Shown: positions 43,533 through 54,287, numbered from the stretch's first letter. The stretch is 64,000 bases of DNA from Acetispira formosa (nom. nud.) (GCA_023525915.1 CP026657.1:2814001-2878000); one strand, 5' to 3'. A program made the numbers and translations. The notes: generated by a model not told the origin, from the sequence alone.

Positions 43533-44722
43533 AAAGCCTCCATTAATTCCGGCTCAATCGGCCGGGCGCCTTCAGACGCGGTGACGGGATAAAAAGCAGC
43601 GGTGTAGCCGGTTCGGGCCAGATATTCATCGGCCACCTTCCGCCTGAAATCTTCCATCTCAGCGGCTGACCTGACAAACGCCACCGCGCATCCGCCAAAA
43701 CCGGCCCCGGTCATGCGTGCGCCCAAAGCGGCCGGATGGTTTTGAGCTATTTCAACCAGAGCATCCAGTTCCGGCCCGGTCACTTCATAATCATCACGCA
43801 GAGAAGCATGGGAGGCACACATCAGGCGGCCGAAATCAGCCAGTTCCCCGTAAGCCAGCGCTTTAGCCGCTTCCAGGGTGCGCCGGTTTTCGTCTATGAC
43901 GTGCCTGGCTCGCTTCATCAGGATTTCATCTTCGATCAAGGGCGCGTATAGCTCAAATTCCTCCGGTGAAATTTCACCCAGAAAGGTGAATGCTTTTTTC
44001 GCGCCGGAGTTGATTGCGGCCAGAGCCGCTTGGCATTCAGCCCGGCGCTGATTGTATTTGGAATCAGCCAGGCCGCGCCGCTTGCCGCTATCGATAATTA
44101 TCAGCGCGGCTTGGCCCAGGTAGAGTGGCACATACTCATAGGCCAAGGTTTCGCAATTGAGCAAGAGGGCCTGCCCGGCCTGCCCACAGGCCACGATGAA
44201 TTGATCCATTATGCCGCTGTGAACACCGATAAAATCATTTTCCGTCGCCTGCCCCACCGCGGCCAGCTCCGGCCCGGTCAGGTCAAGGTGGCTGAACGTT
44301 TTCAGGATTATGGCTGTAAGAATTTCAATTGAGGCTGAAGAGGACAGCCCCGCCCCTTCCGGCAAGTCCCCCCAAAAGAGGATGTCGGCCCCGGAAACGG
44401 AATGCCCCCTTAATTTCAGCACAGCCGCCACCCCCAAAGGGTAGCAGGCCCAGCCGTATTTTTTATCCGGCCTGAGTTCCCGCGTGTCCGCGTCAACCAT
44501 AGGACCTTCGGGATAGTTCAGGGAGAAGAGGCGCAAACGGCCGTCCTCACGCGGCGCGGCCAAGGCATAGGTTCCGGCCCCGATGGCGCAGGGCAGGACA
44601 TGCCCGCCGTTGTAATCGGTATGTTCGCCTATCAGATTGACTCGGCCAGGGGCAAAAAAGAAAATTTCGCCTTCACGGCTGAAAATCTCTTTGAACTTTT
44701 CACGCATGGTCAGATTATTCAT
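43529..44722 (-). CDS. galK: Galactokinase
   Basis: A 397-residue GHMP kinase. The galactokinase signature PGRVNLIGEHTDYNGGHVLP is at about 23-42, the ATP motif LPEGAGLSSSASIE in the middle, and the C-terminal motif RMTGAGFGGCAVA. The MDQF block (GIMDQFIVACG) is present. ATG 44722 has GGAGG upstream; the longer frame to 44782 would run through the promoter and is rejected. First gene of galK-galE-galT-galM, all overlapping by 4 bp. Confidence 0.94.
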   Translation of the reverse strand: MNNLTMREKFKEIFSREGEIFFFAPGRVNLIGEHTDYNGGHVLPCAIGAGTYALAAPREDGRLRLFSLNYPEGPMVDADTRELRPDKKYGWACYPLGVAAVLKLRGHSVSGADILFWGDLPEGAGLSSSASIEILTAIILKTFSHLDLTGPELAAVGQATENDFIGVHSGIMDQFIVACGQAGQALLLNCETLAYEYVPLYLGQAALIIIDSGKRRGLADSKYNQRRAECQAALAAINSGAKKAFTFLGEISPEEFELYAPLIEDEILMKRARHVIDENRRTLEAAKALAYGELADFGRLMCASHASLRDDYEVTGPELDALVEIAQNHPAALGARMTGAGFGGCAVAFVRSAAEMEDFRRKVADEYLARTGYTAAFYPVTASEGARPIEPELMEAL

Positions 44723-44741
44723 GTCCGGGCCTCCAATTTTC

Positions 44742-44770
44742 ATTCTGATGACTTTGGCTGCGGCTGTCAA
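44742..44770 (-). promoter_or_regulatory. gal operon promoter
   Basis: On the minus strand TTGACA (44765-44770), 17-bp spacer, CAGAAT (44742-44747), about 20 bp before the galK ATG. The large repeat L4 begins only 14 bp upstream of the -35 box. Confidence 0.5.
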
Positions 44771-44783
44771 GCGAAACGGCAAA

Positions 44784-45160
44784 GGTAAAACCCGGCCGTG
44801 CGGGCGAAAAATTTTCTGACGTCGCTCGTAATTTTCTCGTATTCCCGGCCGGGTGGCTTCAGCGGCGTTCTGTTTGTCCGTGCCCGTCCGGGGAGCAAAA
44901 TTACGAGCGACTTACAGAAAATTTTTCGCCCGCACGGCCTAATCAGTGTCGGCGCTTGGGGGACTGTTGCTGTATTCTTACATGAGCCGACCAAAATCAG
45001 GAGGGCGGGGCGGTGAGATTTCTCCAGAGGGGACCACGATTTTTGCTCCCCGGACGGGCACTGACAAACAGAATGCCGATGAAGCTACCCGGCCGGGAAT
45101 AAGAGAAAAATCGGGGGCCACTATGGAGATATCTCACCGCACCGCCCTCCGGGTTTTACC
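44784..45160. repeat. Composite double-hairpin element, large family, copy L4 (inverted)
   Basis: Ends GGTAAAACCCGG (44784) and CCGGGTTTTACC (to 45160). Hairpin B comes first, 44794-44939 (GGCCGTGCGGGCG arms, against GGCCGGGCGGGCG in L3, changed on both sides), and hairpin A second, 45000-45150, so the element is reversed relative to L2 and L3. The spacer read in reverse contains GGCTCATGTAAGAA. It lies between the divergent gal and ara operons. Confidence 0.9.
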
Positions 45161-45192
45161 TTTACCTCTCCCAAGCTGCGGCCTATCAGCAC

Positions 45193-45221
45193 TTGACAGG
45201 CAGGTAAGAGTAGGATACGAT
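45193..45221 (+). promoter_or_regulatory. ara operon promoter
   Basis: TTGACA (45193-45198), 17-bp spacer, TACGAT (45216-45221); the start point would be near 45228, about 58 bases before the araB ATG. Confidence 0.75.
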
Positions 45222-45240
45222 AATGCATAACAATACATAA

Positions 45241-45258
45241 GGTGAATATTTATTCACC
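45241..45258. promoter_or_regulatory. ara operator (SorC-type regulator site)
   Basis: GGTGAATATTTATTCACC is a perfect 18-bp palindrome lying about 13-30 bases after the predicted start point, a classical repressor position. A matching palindrome (GCGAATAATTATTCGC) lies at the promoter of the regulator gene at 53812. Confidence 0.75.
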
Positions 45259-45285
45259 AATCTCCAGTTCCAAAGGATAATAGTT

Positions 45286-46950
45286 ATGAACAAAGCCTTG
45301 GTCATCGGAGTGGATTTCGGAACCGATTCAGTTCGGGCCTTGATCGTGCGTTGTGATGACGGTGCGGAGCTCTCCACCGAAGTGGTGCACTATCCCCGCT
45401 GGCGGAAAGGTCTGTACTGCCGGCCGGAAGCGGATCAGTTCCGTCACCATCCTCTGGATTATCTGGAGTCTATGGAAGAGGCGGTGAAGGTGGCTCTCAG
45501 CCGCCTCTCGGAAGAAGAGCGGGCCAACGTGGTCGGCATCGGCGTTGATTCCACCGGCTCCACCCCGGCCCCGGTGAATAAGGACGGCCAGGTGCTGGCT
45601 CTCCTCAGTGAATTCGCCGACAACCCCAACGCCATGTTCATCTTGTGGAAAGACCATACCTCAATCGAGGAAGCGGCCGAGATAACCGATCTTTGCGCCA
45701 AGGGCGAAGTTGATTACAGCCGCTGGATCGGCGGCATTTATTCTTCTGAATGGTATTGGGCCAAGGCACTGCACATTTTTCGTCAGGATGCGGCCGTGCG
45801 CGGCGCAACGGCCAGCTGGGTGGAGCTGGCTGATTGGGTTCCGGCCGTTCTCAGCGGCACCACGCGGCCGGATCTTCTGCGGCGGGGGCGCTGCGCGGCC
45901 GGGCATAAAAGCCTGTGGCACCCGTCCTGGGGCGGACTGCCGCCGAAAGAATTTTTTCAAAAACTTGATCCAGTGCTGACGGAAACCCTGGAGCACCCGC
46001 TTTTCACCGACACCTGGACCGCCGAGATACCCGTCGGCCGCCTCACAGAGGAGTGGGCCGGGCGCTGGGGCCTGAGCACCAGGGTGGTGGTTTCCGGCGG
46101 CGAGTTCGATTGCCACATGGGCGCGGTCGGGGCCGGAGCCGGTCCGGGCACGCTGGTCAAGGTCATCGGCACTTCCACTTGCGATATCCTGATGGTCGAA
46201 CCGCAATTGATCGGCGATCAAGCTATCGAGGGAATTTGCGGGCAGGTTGACGGCTCTTCAATCCCCGGCCTGGTTTGCCTGGAAGCCGGGCAATCGGCTT
46301 TCGGCGATATGTATGCCTGGCTGGCTCACTTTCTGTCCTGGCCCCTGGAAGAGCTGGCCCGCCGCCACCCTGAACTGCGGGAGCGGACTGACAACGTGGC
46401 CGCCGATCTGATTCCCAATCTCACCTCCGCCTGGGCCAATTCCAAGAGCACGAACACGCCCCCCCTGGTGTTGGACTGGTTCAACGGCCGCCGCACCCCC
46501 TTCGCCAATCAGCGGCTGAAAGGCGTTATGGCCGATCTGAAGCTGGGCACCGCCGCGCCCGACGTTTTCGGCGGCTTCATCGTCTCCACCGCTTGCGGGG
46601 CCAGGGCCATCATGGAATGCCTCACCGGCCAGGGCATGCCGGTAGACAGGGTCCGGGCCATTGGCGGCATTTCCCGAAAATCGCCGGTGATCATGCAGGC
46701 CATGGCTGATGTGATGAACCGTCCGCTGGAGGTGGTTTGCTCCGATCAGTGCTGTGCTTTGGGAGGAGCCATTTTCGCGGCTGTGGCCGCCGGAGTTTAC
46801 CCGACAGTTACAGAGGCCGAAGAGAAAATGGCCAGCCGGGTGGAAACGCGTTTCGAGCCCAACCCGGAACTGACGCCACTATATGAAAAGCATTATCAGC
46901 GTTACCTCCAGTGGGGAGAACTGCTGGAGCCGATGTATTCGCCTAAATAA
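45286..46950 (+). CDS. araB: L-ribulokinase
   Basis: A 554-residue FGGY-family kinase phosphorylating L-ribulose. N-terminal [31 protein letters not shown], the AraB-typical [47 protein letters not shown] in the middle, and [16 protein letters not shown] and [18 protein letters not shown] near the end. Complete length. First gene of araBAFGHD; the next gene starts 15 bp later. Confidence 0.96.
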   Translation: MNKALVIGVDFGTDSVRALIVRCDDGAELSTEVVHYPRWRKGLYCRPEADQFRHHPLDYLESMEEAVKVALSRLSEEERANVVGIGVDSTGSTPAPVNKDGQVLALLSEFADNPNAMFILWKDHTSIEEAAEITDLCAKGEVDYSRWIGGIYSSEWYWAKALHIFRQDAAVRGATASWVELADWVPAVLSGTTRPDLLRRGRCAAGHKSLWHPSWGGLPPKEFFQKLDPVLTETLEHPLFTDTWTAEIPVGRLTEEWAGRWGLSTRVVVSGGEFDCHMGAVGAGAGPGTLVKVIGTSTCDILMVEPQLIGDQAIEGICGQVDGSSIPGLVCLEAGQSAFGDMYAWLAHFLSWPLEELARRHPELRERTDNVAADLIPNLTSAWANSKSTNTPPLVLDWFNGRRTPFANQRLKGVMADLKLGTAAPDVFGGFIVSTACGARAIMECLTGQGMPVDRVRAIGGISRKSPVIMQAMADVMNRPLEVVCSDQCCALGGAIFAAVAAGVYPTVTEAEEKMASRVETRFEPNPELTPLYEKHYQRYLQWGELLEPMYSPK

Positions 46951-46965
46951 GAAAAGGATAAACCT

Positions 46966-48468
46966 ATGAAAACGAAAACGGAACGCAAGCCCGCGATCTG
47001 GTTCGTGGTCGGCAGCCAGCATCTCTATGGCCCGGCGGCCTTGAAAGAGGTGGAGGCTGATTCAAAGATAGTGGCCGAGGGCCTGAACGCGGCTGGTTTC
47101 CCCTTGCCAATAATCCTGAAGCCGATGGTGACCAGGGCCGATGAAATAACGGCTTTCTGCAAAGAAGCCAATTATGATGACGACTGCCTTGGGGTCATCA
47201 CCTGGATGCATACCTTCTCCCCGGCCAAAATGTGGGCCACTGGTTTGAAACTTTTGGAAAAGCCCATGCTCCAGCTCCACACCCAGCTCTCCCCGGAACT
47301 GCCCTGGGACAAAATCAATATGGACTTCATGAATCTCCACCAGACCGCCCACGGCGGCCGGGAGTTCGGCCACATCAGCGCCCGCCTGAAAAAACCTTTC
47401 TCCGTAGCCGTGGGCCACTGGAAAGAAGAACGGGTGACGCGCAAGGTTGACCTGTGGATGCGCGTCTGCCTGGCTATCAATGAAAGCCGCAATCTGAAAG
47501 TGGCCCGCTTTGGCGACAACATGCGCGATGTGGCTGTGACTGAGGGCGATAAAGTGGAGGCCCTCATCCGCCTGGGCTTCACGGTGGACGCTTTCACCAG
47601 CAATGACCTGGCTGAAGTGCTGGCTGCGGTGACCGATGAGGAAGTCAAAGCGACTGTGGCTGATTATGAAAAGCGGTACATCCTGACCGACGTGGTCAGG
47701 GCCGGCGGTTCCGCGCGCGGCAATCTCGAAGACTCGGCCCGCCTGGAAGTGGCCTTGCGCCGCTTTCTGGAGCAGGGCGGCTACAGGGCCTTTACCACCA
47801 ACTTTGAGGCCTTGAGCGGTCTGAAGCAGTTGCCGGGCCTGGCGGCACAGCGCCTGATGGCCGATGGTTACGGCTTTGGCGCGGAAGGCGACTGGAAAAC
47901 CAGCGCCCTCACCCGCATCCTGAAAGTCATGGGTCAAGGCCGGGAAGGCGGGGCCTCCTTCATGGAGGATTACACTTACCATTTCGGCCCGGAGGGCGAT
48001 TTGAACCTGGGCGCCCACATGCTGGAAGTCTGCCCCACGCTGGCCGGAAAGACCAAGCCGGTGCTGGATGTGCAGCCTCTGGGCATCGGCGGCAAAGAAG
48101 CCCCGGCCCGGCTTCTCTTTTCCTGCCGGAGCGGCCCGGCCGTCAACGTCGGCATTATGGATCTCGGCGGGCGTTTCCGAATCGTAATCAATGAAATCGA
48201 TGTTATCGAGCCGCCCCACGATCTTCCCAAACTGCCGGTGGCCCGGGCCGTCTGGAAATATCGGCCTGATTTCGAGACGGGCGTAGCCGCCTGGATTGTG
48301 GCCGGCGGCGGCCACCACACAGTTTTGAGCCTCAGCCTAACGGCCGAACATATTCGCACCTTTGCCGATGAACTCGGCCTGGAATGCCTGGTTATCGGAT
48401 CGAAAACCGATCTTGATTCATTCAAGAACGAACTGCGTTGGAACGATCTTTATTATCGCGACCGCTAA
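46966..48468 (+). CDS. araA: L-arabinose isomerase
   Basis: A 500-residue enzyme converting L-arabinose to L-ribulose. WFVVGSQHLYGPAAL at the start, GVITWMHTFSPAKMW, FMNLHQTAHGGREFGHI, RFGDNMRDVAVTEGDKVEA, FTTNFEAL, RLMADGYGFGAEGDWKTSALTRI and FMEDYTYHFGPEG with the metal-binding Glu and His residues. Complete. Confidence 0.96.
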   Translation: MKTKTERKPAIWFVVGSQHLYGPAALKEVEADSKIVAEGLNAAGFPLPIILKPMVTRADEITAFCKEANYDDDCLGVITWMHTFSPAKMWATGLKLLEKPMLQLHTQLSPELPWDKINMDFMNLHQTAHGGREFGHISARLKKPFSVAVGHWKEERVTRKVDLWMRVCLAINESRNLKVARFGDNMRDVAVTEGDKVEALIRLGFTVDAFTSNDLAEVLAAVTDEEVKATVADYEKRYILTDVVRAGGSARGNLEDSARLEVALRRFLEQGGYRAFTTNFEALSGLKQLPGLAAQRLMADGYGFGAEGDWKTSALTRILKVMGQGREGGASFMEDYTYHFGPEGDLNLGAHMLEVCPTLAGKTKPVLDVQPLGIGGKEAPARLLFSCRSGPAVNVGIMDLGGRFRIVINEIDVIEPPHDLPKLPVARAVWKYRPDFETGVAAWIVAGGGHHTVLSLSLTAEHIRTFADELGLECLVIGSKTDLDSFKNELRWNDLYYRDR

Positions 48469-48497
48469 AAAAGCGGCCGTCCCTGAAGGAGATGAAA

Positions 48498-49478
48498 ATG
48501 AAGAAACTGCTCGTCGCGCTGACCGTCGCCGCCATGCTGGCTTTCGCCCCCCTGGCCCTGGCCCAGGACAAGATCAAACTCGGCTTCCTGGTGAAACAGG
48601 CTGAGGAACCCTGGTTCCAGACCGAATGGACTTTTGCCGACAAGGCCGGAGCCGACCTTGGGGCCGAGATCATTAAAATCGCCGTTCCCGACGGTGAAAA
48701 AACCCTCACCGCCATTGATACGCTGGCCGCCAGCGGGGCCAAGGGCTTTGTCATCTGCGTGCCGGACACCAAGCTTGGCCCGGCCGTGAAACGGAAAGCG
48801 GATTCCTATGGCCTGAAGGTCATCGCAGTGGACGACCAGTTCGTCAACGCCAAGGGCGAGCCGATGGACAGCGTGCCGCTGGTCATGATGGCCGCCTATG
48901 AAATCGGCCAGCGCCAGGGGACCGAGCTTTGGAACGAGATGAACAAACGCGGCTGGAAGCTGGAAGATACCGCCGCCATGGTCATCACCGCCGAAGAACT
49001 GGAAACGGCCCGCCTCAGAACCAGCGGCTCCATGAAGTCCCTGGAAGAAGCCGGTTTCCCGCTGGCCAATATGTACAAAGTGCCCACCAAGACCAACGAC
49101 ATCCCCGGCGCGCTGGACGCGGGCAATTCCCTTCTGGCCCAGCATCCTGAGGTTAAGCACTGGCTGATAATCGGCATGAACGACAATACCGTTCTCGGCG
49201 GCGTGCGGGCCACTGAAGGTCAGCGCATAGCCCCGGAGAACGTCATCGCCATTGGCATCAACGGCGTGGACGCGGTCAACGAACTGTCCAAGCCCAATGT
49301 CACCGGCTTTCTCGGCTCCCTGCTCCCCAGCCCGGACGTTCATGGCTACAAGACCACTGAAATGCTCTACAACTGGGTGACCAAGGGCGATGAGCCCCCG
49401 GCCTTCACCGCCGTGACCGACGTTGTCCTGATAACCCGCGACAACTATAAAGAAGAGCTGGCCAAAAAAGGCTTGTAA
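48498..49478 (+). CDS. araF: L-arabinose-binding periplasmic protein
   Basis: A 326-residue secreted solute-binding protein. Signal peptide 1-21 ([20 protein letters not shown]), then [27 protein letters not shown] and, near the C-terminus, [22 protein letters not shown] and [14 protein letters not shown], matching AraF closely. ATG 48498 is used because AAGGAG sits 6 bases upstream; an ATG two codons earlier touches that site. A GC stem-loop follows the gene. Confidence 0.93.
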   Translation: MKKLLVALTVAAMLAFAPLALAQDKIKLGFLVKQAEEPWFQTEWTFADKAGADLGAEIIKIAVPDGEKTLTAIDTLAASGAKGFVICVPDTKLGPAVKRKADSYGLKVIAVDDQFVNAKGEPMDSVPLVMMAAYEIGQRQGTELWNEMNKRGWKLEDTAAMVITAEELETARLRTSGSMKSLEEAGFPLANMYKVPTKTNDIPGALDAGNSLLAQHPEVKHWLIIGMNDNTVLGGVRATEGQRIAPENVIAIGINGVDAVNELSKPNVTGFLGSLLPSPDVHGYKTTEMLYNWVTKGDEPPAFTAVTDVVLITRDNYKEELAKKGL

Positions 49479-49496
49479 TTTATCTCCATTGAATCA

Positions 49497-49523
49497 GGCT
49501 CCGCCCGAATGCCGGGCGGAGCC
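49497..49523 (+). terminator. Intercistronic stem-loop between araF and araG
   Basis: GGCTCCGCCC-GAATGCC-GGGCGGAGCC, a 10-bp perfect stem 18 bp after the araF stop, no T-tract. Such hairpins usually protect the abundant binding-protein mRNA and lower expression of the ATPase and permease. Confidence 0.6.
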
Positions 49524-49542
49524 GCCTGCCGCTGGAGGAGCT

Positions 49543-51051
49543 ATGAACCCGAACGAAAGCCGCTATCTTGAGTTTGAAAACATCGGCAAAACCTTTCCCG
49601 GAGTCGTGGCTCTAGACTCGATAACCTTCGGCTGTCAAAAAGGCCAGGTCCACGCCCTGATGGGCGAAAACGGGGCCGGAAAATCCACCTTGCTGAAAAT
49701 ATTGGCCGGAAACTATCAGCCCAACACCGGCCGCATTGTCATAGGCGGCCAGCCGGTCGCATTTGATTCGACTGCGGCCTCATTGGCCAGCGGCATAGCC
49801 ATTATTTATCAGGAATTGCATCTGATGGCTGAAAGCACGGTGGCTGAAAACATCTATGTCGGCCAATTGCCCACAAAAGGCTTCCGCATTGACTGGCACA
49901 AACTCTATGCCGACGCCCAGCGCCAGCTCGACCGCCTTGGGGTGGACATCAATCCCCGCACGGTGGTGAAGAACCTGTCCATCGGCCAGCGGCAGATGAT
50001 TGAAATCGCCAAAGCCCTGACCAGGGAAGCTGAAATCATCGCTTTCGATGAACCTACCAGCAGCCTTTCCGCGCGTGAAATCGAACAGCTTTTCCGGGTT
50101 ATCGGCGAGTTGAAAGCCGAGGGCCGGGTCATTATCTACGTCTCCCACCGCATGGAAGAAATTTTCCGCATCTGCGATGAAATAACCGTTTTCAAAGACG
50201 GCCGCTACGTCACCACCTTTACCGACATGGCCGAAGTCACCAACGACGATCTGGTGCGGGCTATGGTCGGCCGCAACGTGGGCGATATTTATGGCTATTC
50301 TCCGCGTTTTCAGGGCGAGGTGCGCCTGAAAGTCAGTGGTATCATGGCTCCCGGCCTTAAACGGCCCGCCGACCTCACGGTCAGGAGCGGCGAAATCGTG
50401 GGCCTGTTCGGTCTGGTCGGAGCCGGACGCTCGGAATTTCTAAAAGGCGTTTTCGGCGGCTCCAAAAAAACGGCCGGGCAGGTTTTTATCGACGGCCGCG
50501 AGGCCCACATCAAATCACCCATTGACGCCATTAGCCAGGGTCTGGTTCTCTGCCCTGAAGACCGCAAGGCCGAGGGCATTATCGCCATACACTCTGTGCG
50601 CGATAACATCAATATCAGCGCCCGCCGCAAAACCCTGATCGGCGGAACCATTATCAACACTGTCTGGGAAAAGGAAAATTCCAGCCGCCGCATTCATGAT
50701 CTGAATATCAAAACCCCCGGCGACCTTCAGATAATGCTCAACCTCTCCGGCGGCAATCAGCAAAAGGTCATCCTGGGCCGCTGGCTGTCGGAAGAAATAA
50801 AGTGCATCCTTCTCGATGAACCCACGCGCGGCATTGACGTGGGCGCGAAAAACGAGATTTACAATATCATCTATCATCTGGCTTCCGAGGGCATTGCGGT
50901 GGTTTTCGTTTCCAGCGACCTGCCGGAAGTGCTGGGCGTATCCGACCGCATAGTGGTCATGCGTGACGGCTCCATTGTCGGTGAACTTAGCCACGACGAA
51001 GCCACCGAAGAAAAAACCCTGCGTCTGGCCATGATTGCGGAAGCCGCCTGA
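49543..51051 (+). CDS. araG: L-arabinose ABC transporter ATP-binding protein
   Basis: A 502-residue double-ATPase of the sugar ABC family. First domain: Walker [10 protein letters not shown], signature LSIGQRQM, Walker [11 protein letters not shown]. Second domain: Walker A degenerate (GLVGAGRSE), signature LSGGNQQKV, Walker [17 protein letters not shown], as is typical for the family. GGAGG precedes ATG 49543. Follows araF by 64 bp and precedes araH. Confidence 0.93.
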   Translation: MNPNESRYLEFENIGKTFPGVVALDSITFGCQKGQVHALMGENGAGKSTLLKILAGNYQPNTGRIVIGGQPVAFDSTAASLASGIAIIYQELHLMAESTVAENIYVGQLPTKGFRIDWHKLYADAQRQLDRLGVDINPRTVVKNLSIGQRQMIEIAKALTREAEIIAFDEPTSSLSAREIEQLFRVIGELKAEGRVIIYVSHRMEEIFRICDEITVFKDGRYVTTFTDMAEVTNDDLVRAMVGRNVGDIYGYSPRFQGEVRLKVSGIMAPGLKRPADLTVRSGEIVGLFGLVGAGRSEFLKGVFGGSKKTAGQVFIDGREAHIKSPIDAISQGLVLCPEDRKAEGIIAIHSVRDNINISARRKTLIGGTIINTVWEKENSSRRIHDLNIKTPGDLQIMLNLSGGNQQKVILGRWLSEEIKCILLDEPTRGIDVGAKNEIYNIIYHLASEGIAVVFVSSDLPEVLGVSDRIVVMRDGSIVGELSHDEATEEKTLRLAMIAEAA

Positions 51052-51138
51052 ACCGGGCTGCTCCGGCCAATAATGCTATATTTGCGTGCCCCGCTCACGG
51101 GAAGTTCCTGAAAAAATTTGAAAGACCGAGGTAAGAAC

Positions 51139-52134
51139 ATGTCCACAGTTCCCCAGACTCCCCCGGCCCCGCCTGGACGCGATGAAGCCAAAGGTTTTGA
51201 TTACAGCATCATATGGGATAAATACGGCATGCTCCTGGTGTTCATTCTCCTGTTCGCCGCCTGCTCTGCTTTCATTCCCAATTTCTTCAGTTGGATCAAC
51301 ATGAAGGTTCTGGGCATGAGCGTCTCGGTGGTGGGCATGGTGGCCTGCGGCATGGTCTTCTGCCTGGTCTGCGCCGATCTCGATCTTTCCGTGGGCGCGG
51401 TGGTGGCCTGCGCGGGCGTGGTCACGGCCTGGGTGCTCCGGGAAACCGACAGCATCTTCCTGGGCGTAATGGGCGGCTTGTGCTGCGGCCTGTTTTTCGG
51501 CCTCCTGAACGGCTTTTTCATTTCAGTGATGAAAAACAACGCCCTGATAGTCACCCTGGCCACCCAGCAGATAGCCCGCGGCGCGGCCTACACCATCTGC
51601 GGAGGCGTGCCCATTGGCATTCTCAACGAACATTTTTACATGCTGGGCGATTCCGACCTCATGGGCATTCCCACGCCCATAATCCTGACGGCCGTCTGTT
51701 TCATCATTTTCGGTTTTCTTTTGAGCAACACCGTCTTCGGCCGCAACTCCCTGGCCCTGGGCGGCAACGCCGAAGCTTCCCGGTTGGCGGGAGTTAACGT
51801 GATTAAGACCAAAATGCTCATCTTCGCCCTCACCGGGCTGGTCTCGGCTTTCGCCGGCATCGTCCTGACTTCGCGCCTGACCAGCGGCCAGCCCATGAAC
51901 GGCCTGGGCCTGGAGCTGAACGCCATTTCGGCCTGCGTTCTCGGCGGCGTTTCGCTCACCGGCGGCATCGGCAAAATGAGCACGGTGGTGGCCGGCGTCC
52001 TGATTCTGGGGACGGTGGAAAACGCCATGAATTTGCTGAACATCAGCACTTTCACCCAGTATATCGTTCGCGGGGCCATTCTATTGGCGGCCATTAACCT
52101 TGACCAGTATAAACAAAAACTCCGTCGCGGTTGA
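51139..52134 (+). CDS. araH: L-arabinose ABC transporter permease
   Basis: A 331-residue permease with about nine membrane spans, BPD_transp_2 family. The N-terminal 30 residues are polar, then [102 protein letters not shown] are typical. GAGG before ATG 51139. Confidence 0.93.
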   Translation: MSTVPQTPPAPPGRDEAKGFDYSIIWDKYGMLLVFILLFAACSAFIPNFFSWINMKVLGMSVSVVGMVACGMVFCLVCADLDLSVGAVVACAGVVTAWVLRETDSIFLGVMGGLCCGLFFGLLNGFFISVMKNNALIVTLATQQIARGAAYTICGGVPIGILNEHFYMLGDSDLMGIPTPIILTAVCFIIFGFLLSNTVFGRNSLALGGNAEASRLAGVNVIKTKMLIFALTGLVSAFAGIVLTSRLTSGQPMNGLGLELNAISACVLGGVSLTGGIGKMSTVVAGVLILGTVENAMNLLNISTFTQYIVRGAILLAAINLDQYKQKLRRG

Positions 52135-52148
52135 CAGGGGGAAGAATC

Positions 52149-52856
52149 ATGCTGGAAAAATTGAAGGAAGAAGTTTTTGAAGCCAATCTGGCCCTGCCGG
52201 GCCACCATCTGGTGACCCTGACCTGGGGCAACGCCAGCGGCGTGGACCGCGAGACGGGCCTGATGGTCATCAAGCCCTCGGGCGTGGATTATTCAACCAT
52301 GCGGCCCGACGACATGGTGGTGGTATCGCTGGCTGACGGCAAGGTGGTGGAGGGCGAAAAGAACCCCTCATCCGACGCGCCGACCCACCGCGTTTTATAT
52401 CAGCGCTTCACCGATATCGGCGGCATAGTCCACACCCACTCCCGCCACGCCACCGCCTGGGCGCAAGCCGGAATGGACCTGCCGCCCCTGGGGACGACCC
52501 ATGCCGATTACTTCTTCGGCCCGGTGCCCTGCACCAGAGCCATGCGCGATGATGAAATTGCGGGCGATTATGAGTGGGCGACCGGTGAGGTTATTGTGGA
52601 GGCCATTGAATCGCGCGGGCTGAGAGGGCTGGACATGCCGGCCGTCCTGGTGCGTTCGCACGGCCCGTTCACCTGGGGGGCCAGCCCGGCCAAGGCGGTG
52701 GAGAACACCATTGTGCTGGAAGAGGTGGCCTATATCAACAATTGGGCTTTGCTATTGAATCCGGGCTTGGGGAATATGCAAAAGAGTCTTCTGGACAAGC
52801 ATTACCTGCGCAAGCACGGGGCTGGCGCCTACTACGGGCAAGGTCAGGGTTCCTGA
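52149..52856 (+). CDS. araD: L-ribulose-5-phosphate 4-epimerase
   Basis: A 235-residue class II aldolase-fold enzyme giving D-xylulose 5-phosphate. [44 protein letters not shown], the zinc histidines in [32 protein letters not shown], and [10 protein letters not shown]. Complete. ATG 52149 has GGGGGAAG upstream and lies 14 bp after araH. Its last 13 bases overlap the convergent regulator gene. Confidence 0.95.
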   Translation: MLEKLKEEVFEANLALPGHHLVTLTWGNASGVDRETGLMVIKPSGVDYSTMRPDDMVVVSLADGKVVEGEKNPSSDAPTHRVLYQRFTDIGGIVHTHSRHATAWAQAGMDLPPLGTTHADYFFGPVPCTRAMRDDEIAGDYEWATGEVIVEAIESRGLRGLDMPAVLVRSHGPFTWGASPAKAVENTIVLEEVAYINNWALLLNPGLGNMQKSLLDKHYLRKHGAGAYYGQGQGS

Positions 52857-53812
52857 ATCAGGCGGCGGGCTGTTTCCAGATCGGTGATGAGATGGGTGAG
52901 CAGCCCGCCGCGCAGAATGCCGCGAATGGCTTCGAATTTTCTGCCCCCCCCGGCCACGGCCATGCGGCAGGGCACTTTTATCAATTGCCCGTAACCGATG
53001 CCGATGATCCGTGAGGTGAAGGACGACTCCACCAGACCGCCCTCGGCGGTGAAAAAATTCTGGCCCAGGTCGCCCACGGCCCCCAGACGGGTCAGTTCGT
53101 CCTGTTCGGAATCGGTCATGCTGTTGCCGCTGTCGCGGAGATAACGGGAAGGGGTGATTGTTCCTATGCCCAGAAGGATCAGGTCCAGCCGGTCGAAATA
53201 ATCAAAGACCAACTGACAGGATTGATCGTTTTTAATGGCGGCCCTGGCGTCCTCATCGCGGCAAATGCCGGGCACCATCAGGAAGACCGGTTCGGCCCCG
53301 GTTTTCTGGGCCAGCTGCTCGGTCAGGCGGGTGCCCACCATCTGGGAGGCCGCTTGGCCCACGCCGCCGAAGACCTGCACCACGCTTTCCATGCCGCTCT
53401 TATTCAGCGGCCGCATGGCCTTGACAGTATAGAGCAGGGTTTCGCTCCAGGGAAAAATGCCGGCTGTGCGGCAGGCGGGCAGGGCCCGCTCCAGGCAGGC
53501 GGCGGCAGCGTCGCCCAAGGCGGCCATCAGGGCGCTCTCATCCGGGGCCGAGGTTTCAATCACCACGACGTCGGTGAGTTTATAAATTTCTTCCAGCTTG
53601 AGTTCGGTTTCAGAAAAAAAACCTTCGGGAATGTGAACGGTCGTCCGCACTATGCCCAGACGCTCCGCATCTTTCAAAGCTCTGGAAACACCGGCCTGTG
53701 AAAGGTTGAGGCGGCGGGCGATTTCCGGCTGGGTCATCTTGCTCTGGTGATATAGCTGGGCAACCTTGGCTATCTGGCTGATCTGATTTCTGCTAAAATG
53801 TCTCTGAGCCAT
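52844..53812 (-). CDS. SorC/DeoR-family sugar-binding regulator of the ara locus
   Basis: A 322-residue regulator. N-terminal HTH (about 10-55: [45 protein letters not shown]) and the SorC sugar-phosphate-binding domain (about 65-320: [79 protein letters not shown]). Location next to araD and the shared palindrome point to control of the arabinose operon, a job done by AraC or AraR in better-known systems. Inducer would be an arabinose pathway intermediate. Confidence 0.88.
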   Translation of the reverse strand: MAQRHFSRNQISQIAKVAQLYHQSKMTQPEIARRLNLSQAGVSRALKDAERLGIVRTTVHIPEGFFSETELKLEEIYKLTDVVVIETSAPDESALMAALGDAAAACLERALPACRTAGIFPWSETLLYTVKAMRPLNKSGMESVVQVFGGVGQAASQMVGTRLTEQLAQKTGAEPVFLMVPGICRDEDARAAIKNDQSCQLVFDYFDRLDLILLGIGTITPSRYLRDSGNSMTDSEQDELTRLGAVGDLGQNFFTAEGGLVESSFTSRIIGIGYGQLIKVPCRMAVAGGGRKFEAIRGILRGGLLTHLITDLETARRLIQEP

Positions 53813-53855
53813 ACAGCCCTGTCTTTCCGCCTTGGGAATCCGTGAAGAGTGAGGC

Positions 53856-53871
53856 GCGAATAATTATTCGC
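53856..53871. promoter_or_regulatory. Operator at the SorC-type regulator promoter
   Basis: GCGAATAATTATTCGC, a perfect 16-bp palindrome starting 9 bp past the -10 box, with the same GYGAATA half-site as the ara operator. Confidence 0.75.
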
Positions 53872-53880
53872 CTTGGCTTG

Positions 53881-53909
53881 AATATACAGAAGCGGAACCG
53901 CATTGTCAA
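53881..53909 (-). promoter_or_regulatory. Promoter of the SorC-type regulator
   Basis: On the minus strand TTGACA (53904-53909), 17-bp spacer, TATATT (53881-53886). Confidence 0.75.
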
Positions 53910-53960
53910 TCTCCGCAGCGATTCCAAAGGCCTTTAAAATTTGCGTGGCGGCGGGTGACC

Positions 53961-54174
53961 GCCGATGGGAGAAATGTTTTTGCCCGGTGAGGTGACTGCC
54001 CGGAACCTCACCGGGCAAAAACATTTCTCCCATCAGCTGCCTGGTCGGCTTCTTTGGGGCTGGAAGTATACATAGCCGAGTGGGAGCCGGAAGCCGGGGA
54101 TTGTTTTTGGCCCGGTTCCGTGACTAAAGACCCCCGGAACGGAACCGGGCCAAAAACAATCCCCGGCTTCCGGC
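53961..54174. repeat. Composite double-hairpin element, small family, copy S3
   Basis: Hairpin X, 53961-54037: 32-bp arms (one mismatch) with inner part CGGTGAGG, loop shortened to TGACTGCCCGGAA and in the orientation opposite to X of S1 and S2. Hairpin Y, 54086-54174: perfect 35-bp arms with loop TGACTAAAGACCCCCGGAA. The spacer contains CTGCCTGGTCGGCTTCTTTG and CATAGCCGAG. Confidence 0.92.
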
Positions 54175-54287
54175 GGTTTTTAGGGTAACACAAAGTACAA
54201 GCCTTACATTTTTAACCTTCATATTTTTACAGCGGATCATCACCGGCGGAGGCAACCGCCGTCCATAGATCCGAACAGGAGCGCAAC

